Shown in pieces: positions 30,256 through 33,104 of a DNA stretch of 33,104 bases. Under the pieces are notes generated by a model. That model saw nothing but the letters and a program-made list of their open reading frames with translations. It did not search any database and had not been told where the DNA came from. The translations under genes were made by a program, and so were the position numbers. Origin of the DNA: an uncultured Treponema sp. (lineage in GTDB: Bacteria; Spirochaetota; Spirochaetia; Treponematales; Treponemataceae); contig CAMWWZ010000017.1 of the NCBI GenBank assembly GCA_947178095.1, forward strand, positions 1-33,104. The letters are read 5' to 3'. Numbering within the stretch: the stretch's first letter is position 1; each line of letters begins with the position of its first letter.

Positions 30256-30903
30256 TTATCTTGCCCAATCGCGATTTTTCTTCGGCTTTCCGTGTCCGAA
30301 ATAGACGATTCTTTCTCCCATGCCGCTGATTTTCTTCGCGCTTTCCAGCATTTGTTCGTAATCATGGTAAAGCATGGAAACCGTCGGATAAAACATGTTC
30401 ATCAGCGCGTCGCCCACAATGATTCCGTCTTTGCCCAAATCTATTCCGATTGAACCTTTTGTGTGCCCCGGCAAAGCGACAATTTTCGCGCTTATTCCGA
30501 ATTTTTCCAGCGAATCACCGTCCTGCAAATACACTTCGGGAGCAAAAGGCGGTATTTCATCGCGGTAGAAAGATTTTACGGAAAAAAACAAGACCGCCTT
30601 TCCTGCCAAAGTCTTTGCATGCAAGGGCTGCAACATATTGTCTTTAATAAGCTCTTCGTCCGCCTTGCAAATCGCGATGGGAACGTTCAGCTTTTCGGAA
30701 ATGAACGCCGCGTTTTGGCAATGATCCATGTGCGCGTGCGTCAGGACAATCAGCCTGATGTTAGTCTTGCGGCAGGCGGACAAAATCTTTTCGCGATATT
30801 TCGTCCGCGCCGTATCGACGAGAACAGCGTTTCCGTTTTCTTCAAGAATATAGCAATTTCCGTTGCCGCATTTTATTCGCCGTATGTTCGTCAAGCCTTT
30901 CAT
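30256..30903 (-). CDS. MBL-fold hydrolase (glyoxalase II-like group)
   Basis: A 215-residue soluble metallo-beta-lactamase-fold enzyme. The di-metal motif is His56-x-His58-x-Asp60-His61 ('THAHMDHC'). Further ligands lie in 'ALPGHTKGSIG' and 'GDALMN', and the late His is in 'VYFGHGKPK'. It resembles general MBL hydrolases near glyoxalase II, but the substrate is unknown. I start at ATG 30903, with GAGGA just upstream. The longer open frame would add 36 residues from the tail region of trpS. It lies 49 nt after trpS and 18 nt before the FGE-fold gene. Confidence 0.85.
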   Translation of the reverse strand: MKGLTNIRRIKCGNGNCYILEENGNAVLVDTARTKYREKILSACRKTNIRLIVLTHAHMDHCQNAAFISEKLNVPIAICKADEELIKDNMLQPLHAKTLAGKAVLFFSVKSFYRDEIPPFAPEVYLQDGDSLEKFGISAKIVALPGHTKGSIGIDLGKDGIIVGDALMNMFYPTVSMLYHDYEQMLESAKKISGMGERIVYFGHGKPKKNRDWAR

Positions 30904-30952
30904 AAAATTTCCTCGTTTGGCGGAGGGCAAACGCCAGCTTTGCGAGCCGCGC

Positions 30953-32059
30953 TCAAATTGCCATGCCCATGGAGGCGCGCACTTCTTCGAGAGTTGCCTG
31001 CGCGATTTCACGAGCCTGCTTTATTCCGTCGAGCAAGACTTGGCGAATGTACGCGCCGTCCTTTTCAAGCCGCGCGCGTTCGGCACGATGCGGCCGCAGG
31101 GCTTCGTTCAAAGCCTCGGTGAGCGCGGACTTCAGCGCGCCGCCTCCGCCCTCGCCCAGCCTGCTCGCCACGGCTTCGGGCGTTTCTCCCGTGCAAAGCG
31201 AAATGAGCTGCAAAAGGTTCGCCACTTCCGGACGCTTTTCAGGCTCGTATGTTATGAGACGCTCGGAGTCGGTTTTTGCCTTTTTTATCAGCGCAGCGGT
31301 TTCGTCCTCGGTATTGTAGAGGAAAACGCAGTTTCCAAGAGACTTGCTCATCTTCGCGTTTCCGTCAAGTCCTTTTATCATCGGGGCTTTGGAAAGAAGC
31401 GCGTGCGGCGCGGGAAAAATCGGGCTTTTTTTCGCGTATTTGTTGTTGAAGCGGCGGGCGATCGTCCGCGTGATTTCCAAGTGCGGAAGCTGGTCCTTTC
31501 CGACGGGCACGACGTTCGCCTTGCAGAAAAGTATGTCGCACGCCTGATGCACGGGGTATGTGTACATTCCCTCGTTCACGCCCTGGCGGAAATTTCCGCT
31601 CGCGCACGCCTTTTGGATTTCGTCCTTCACCGTGGGATTTCGCGCCAATTCCGAATTGCTCACCAAAGTGAGGAACGGAAGCATGAGCTGGTTCGCCTCG
31701 GGAACGTAGCTGTGCGGAAAAATGCATATATCCGCGCCGGGCTTTATTCCCGCCGCCAAATAGTCCACCACCAATTGGAAGGTATTCTCGCCGATTTGCG
31801 AAAACGCATCGTGGTCCGTGAGCACCTGATAGTCCGCCACCAAAATCATCGTGGGCACTCCGAGATTCTGCAAGCGCACGCGGTTTTGCAGCGATCCGAA
31901 ATAGTGTCCGATGTGAAGCCTTCCCGTGGGACGATCGCCCGAAAGGATGCGGTATTTCTTGGGATTCGTCTCGATGTCCCGCTCTATTTCCTGACTTTTT
32001 TTCAGCGCGGCTTCGTAAGTGCCGCCGAGGTCCGTGTATTGAATTTCATTTTCTGCCAT
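30953..32059 (-). CDS. trpS: tryptophanyl-tRNA synthetase
   Basis: A 368-residue class I synthetase that charges tRNA-Trp. Signature motifs are intact: HIGH at residues 49-52 ('GRLHIGHYFGSL') and KMSKS at 236-240. Other family features are 'SGDRPTGRLH', 'NPTVKDE', 'YPVHQACDILF' and 'VPVGKDQLPHLE'. It is somewhat longer than the roughly 330-residue bacterial norm, with an N-terminal extension of about 25 residues. The start is ATG, with AGGA seven nt upstream. It heads the minus-strand set and diverges from folC across a palindromic spacer. No T-box or leader peptide is seen. Confidence 0.95.
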   Translation of the reverse strand: MAENEIQYTDLGGTYEAALKKSQEIERDIETNPKKYRILSGDRPTGRLHIGHYFGSLQNRVRLQNLGVPTMILVADYQVLTDHDAFSQIGENTFQLVVDYLAAGIKPGADICIFPHSYVPEANQLMLPFLTLVSNSELARNPTVKDEIQKACASGNFRQGVNEGMYTYPVHQACDILFCKANVVPVGKDQLPHLEITRTIARRFNNKYAKKSPIFPAPHALLSKAPMIKGLDGNAKMSKSLGNCVFLYNTEDETAALIKKAKTDSERLITYEPEKRPEVANLLQLISLCTGETPEAVASRLGEGGGGALKSALTEALNEALRPHRAERARLEKDGAYIRQVLLDGIKQAREIAQATLEEVRASMGMAI

Positions 32060-32087
32060 AAAATTATCCTACAACATATAGATTTTT

Positions 32088-32115
32088 TTTTCAAGATGGG
32101 TTAATATCTTGAAAA
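32088..32115. promoter_or_regulatory. palindromic spacer between trpS and folC
   Basis: TTTTCAAGAT (32088-32097) and ATCTTGAAAA (32106-32115) form a perfect 10-bp inverted repeat around GGGTTAAT. Each arm offers TTGAAA, a -35-like hexamer, on one strand. TAATAT (32102-32107) lies seven nt before the folC ATG and could be its -10. It may be an operator for divergent control. Confidence 0.5.
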
Positions 32116-33104
32116 TGAATTTTCAGCAATGGCTCGACACGTTCCTCAACTTCGAGAAACTGCCGCAAAAGAATATTTTTTGGCTCGACATGATGGAATG
32201 CCTCGCACAAATTTTCGGAAATCCCGAAGGCTTCGCGCCGTGCGTCCATGTCGCAGGATCAAAGGGAAAAGGCTCGGTCTCGCGCATGATTTCGAGCATA
32301 CTTTCGGAAGCCGGCCTCAAGACGGGGCTTTACTCTTCTCCGCACATTTTGAGCTTCTACGAGCGAATCACGCAAAACGGAAATTTTTTCCCAGACGAAA
32401 TCTACGAAAAATGCGCGGACGAATTGCGAAGCGCAATTGATTCGGCGTTGAATTCCGCAGAGGAAGGCGCGGAATTTCCGCTTCCCAAAGGACGAAGCGT
32501 CACGTGGTTTGAGATCGTGACGATCTACGCGTTTTTGTGCTTCCGCGCGGCGAAAGTTGACGCGAGCGTCCTCGAAGTGGGACTCGGAGGAAAGCTCGAC
32601 GCGACGAACATCGTCCGCCCGGAAATAAGCGTGATAAACACGATCGAACTCGAACACACGGAATTTCTCGGCGACACGATCGAAAAAATCGCGGCGGAAA
32701 AAGCGGGAATCATAAAGGAAAAAACGCCCGTCTTGTGCGCGTCCTGCAAAGATTCCGTGCGCGAAGTTTTCCAGAAAAAAGCGTGCGAAATGGACGCTCC
32801 GATTTTCTTTTCCGACGACTTGCTCGAAAACTTGAAATTTTCATACGAGCAAAGCGAAGGCAAATTTTTTATGGCGACGGAATTTTCATCGAAAATTTTC
32901 TCGCGCCCGATAAAGGCGAAAATGCGGCTGCTCGGCGAAGTTCAGGCGAAGAACGCGTTTTTGGCGGCGGCGGCGGTTCGAATTGCGTTCCCGAAAATAA
33001 GCGAAGCGCAAATTGAGCGCGGCTTGGAAAAAGCTGCGTTGCGCGCGCGCTTTGAGACGATGACATTTCCGAAATGCGAAAATTTGGAAGAAAACGGCGA
33101 GAAA
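32115..33104 (+). CDS. folC: FolC, folylpolyglutamate/dihydrofolate synthase, 5' part
   Basis: A frame open for 330 codons from ATG 32115 to the window edge with no stop, so the C-terminal end is missing. It is a Mur-ligase-related ATPase that adds glutamate to folates and in many bacteria also makes dihydrofolate. The P-loop is 'GSKGKGS' (residues 48-54). 'TGLYSSPHI', 'LEVGLGGKLDATN', 'HTEFLGDTIEKIAAEKAGIIK' and 'GEVQAKNAFLAAAA' are family landmarks. No ribosome site precedes the ATG, and a -10-like TAATAT is only seven nt away, suggesting a leaderless start. It diverges from trpS. Confidence 0.93.
   Translation, partial: MNFQQWLDTFLNFEKLPQKNIFWLDMMECLAQIFGNPEGFAPCVHVAGSKGKGSVSRMISSILSEAGLKTGLYSSPHILSFYERITQNGNFFPDEIYEKCADELRSAIDSALNSAEEGAEFPLPKGRSVTWFEIVTIYAFLCFRAAKVDASVLEVGLGGKLDATNIVRPEISVINTIELEHTEFLGDTIEKIAAEKAGIIKEKTPVLCASCKDSVREVFQKKACEMDAPIFFSDDLLENLKFSYEQSEGKFFMATEFSSKIFSRPIKAKMRLLGEVQAKNAFLAAAAVRIAFPKISEAQIERGLEKAALRARFETMTFPKCENLEENGEK

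Noticed and set aside
32060..32087. T-box or Trp leader peptide ahead of trpS
   Set aside because: The trpS upstream region is under 60 nt, with no T-box sequence and no Trp-rich small frame.
30863..32104. 413-codon plus-strand open frame
   Set aside because: It lies antisense to trpS and the MBL gene, has no ribosome site and no recognisable domains. It results from G/C-rich third positions of the real genes.

Overview
This window looks like a chromosomal segment of a spirochaete, most likely a Treponema. The evidence is the contiguous block of dnaG, rpoD, a C4 zinc-ribbon coiled-coil gene, rnpB, a TPR gene, mreB, mreC, mreD, mrdA and rodA, which I recall as a treponemal arrangement. Short poly-G tracts and tRNAs without an encoded CCA fit as well. 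Species cannot be named from sequence alone. Housekeeping genes use G/C-rich third positions. Several accessory genes (about 18.87-19.4 kb and 25.2-30.2 kb) are visibly more A/T-rich.

Layout. 1-44: the 5' half of a tRNA-Pro gene. 123-6772 (minus): the cell-shape operon, read from right to left as TPR protein, mreB, mreC, mreD, mrdA, rodA, with overlapping starts and stops. Immediately upstream lies the RNase P RNA gene (6791-7182), then a zinc-ribbon gene with a very acidic tail and a structured 5' leader. 8250-18380 (minus): nine co-directional genes encoding a polyprenyl-phosphate sugar transferase, Wzz-like and Wza-like polysaccharide export proteins, a CxxCxxCC protein, a metallo-beta-lactamase-fold protein, a 62-residue protein, MltG, DnaG and RpoD. 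A nine-G tract sits in the translation start region of the sugar transferase. 18.5-18.8 kb: tRNA-Tyr and tRNA-Thr with a promoter and terminator.

18870-25156: a small lipoprotein (plus), then glgA, aroH and an SPFH-like membrane protein (minus), a small membrane protein (plus), thiamine pyrophosphokinase (minus) and the CCA-adding enzyme (plus). The last two diverge from back-to-back promoters that leave almost no 5' leader. 25214-26583 (minus) holds three immunity-like genes preceded by the apparent tail of a lost toxin gene. 26587-27660 is a 1.07-kb non-coding stretch packed with structure: a cluster of palindromes, about 15 copies of a degenerate 23-bp tandem repeat, and GC-rich hairpins. 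27661-30237 (minus) encodes three exported proteins, one of the formylglycine-generating-enzyme fold. The window ends with an MBL hydrolase, trpS (minus) and the 5' part of folC (plus).

Functionally the core is cell-wall elongation plus replication and transcription initiation (DnaG, sigma-70), with a surface-polysaccharide module transcribed into the dnaG-rpoD genes. The best candidates for something undescribed are the 23-bp palindrome-bearing array with its flanking hairpins beside the orphan immunity genes, and the poly-G switch in front of the sugar transferase.
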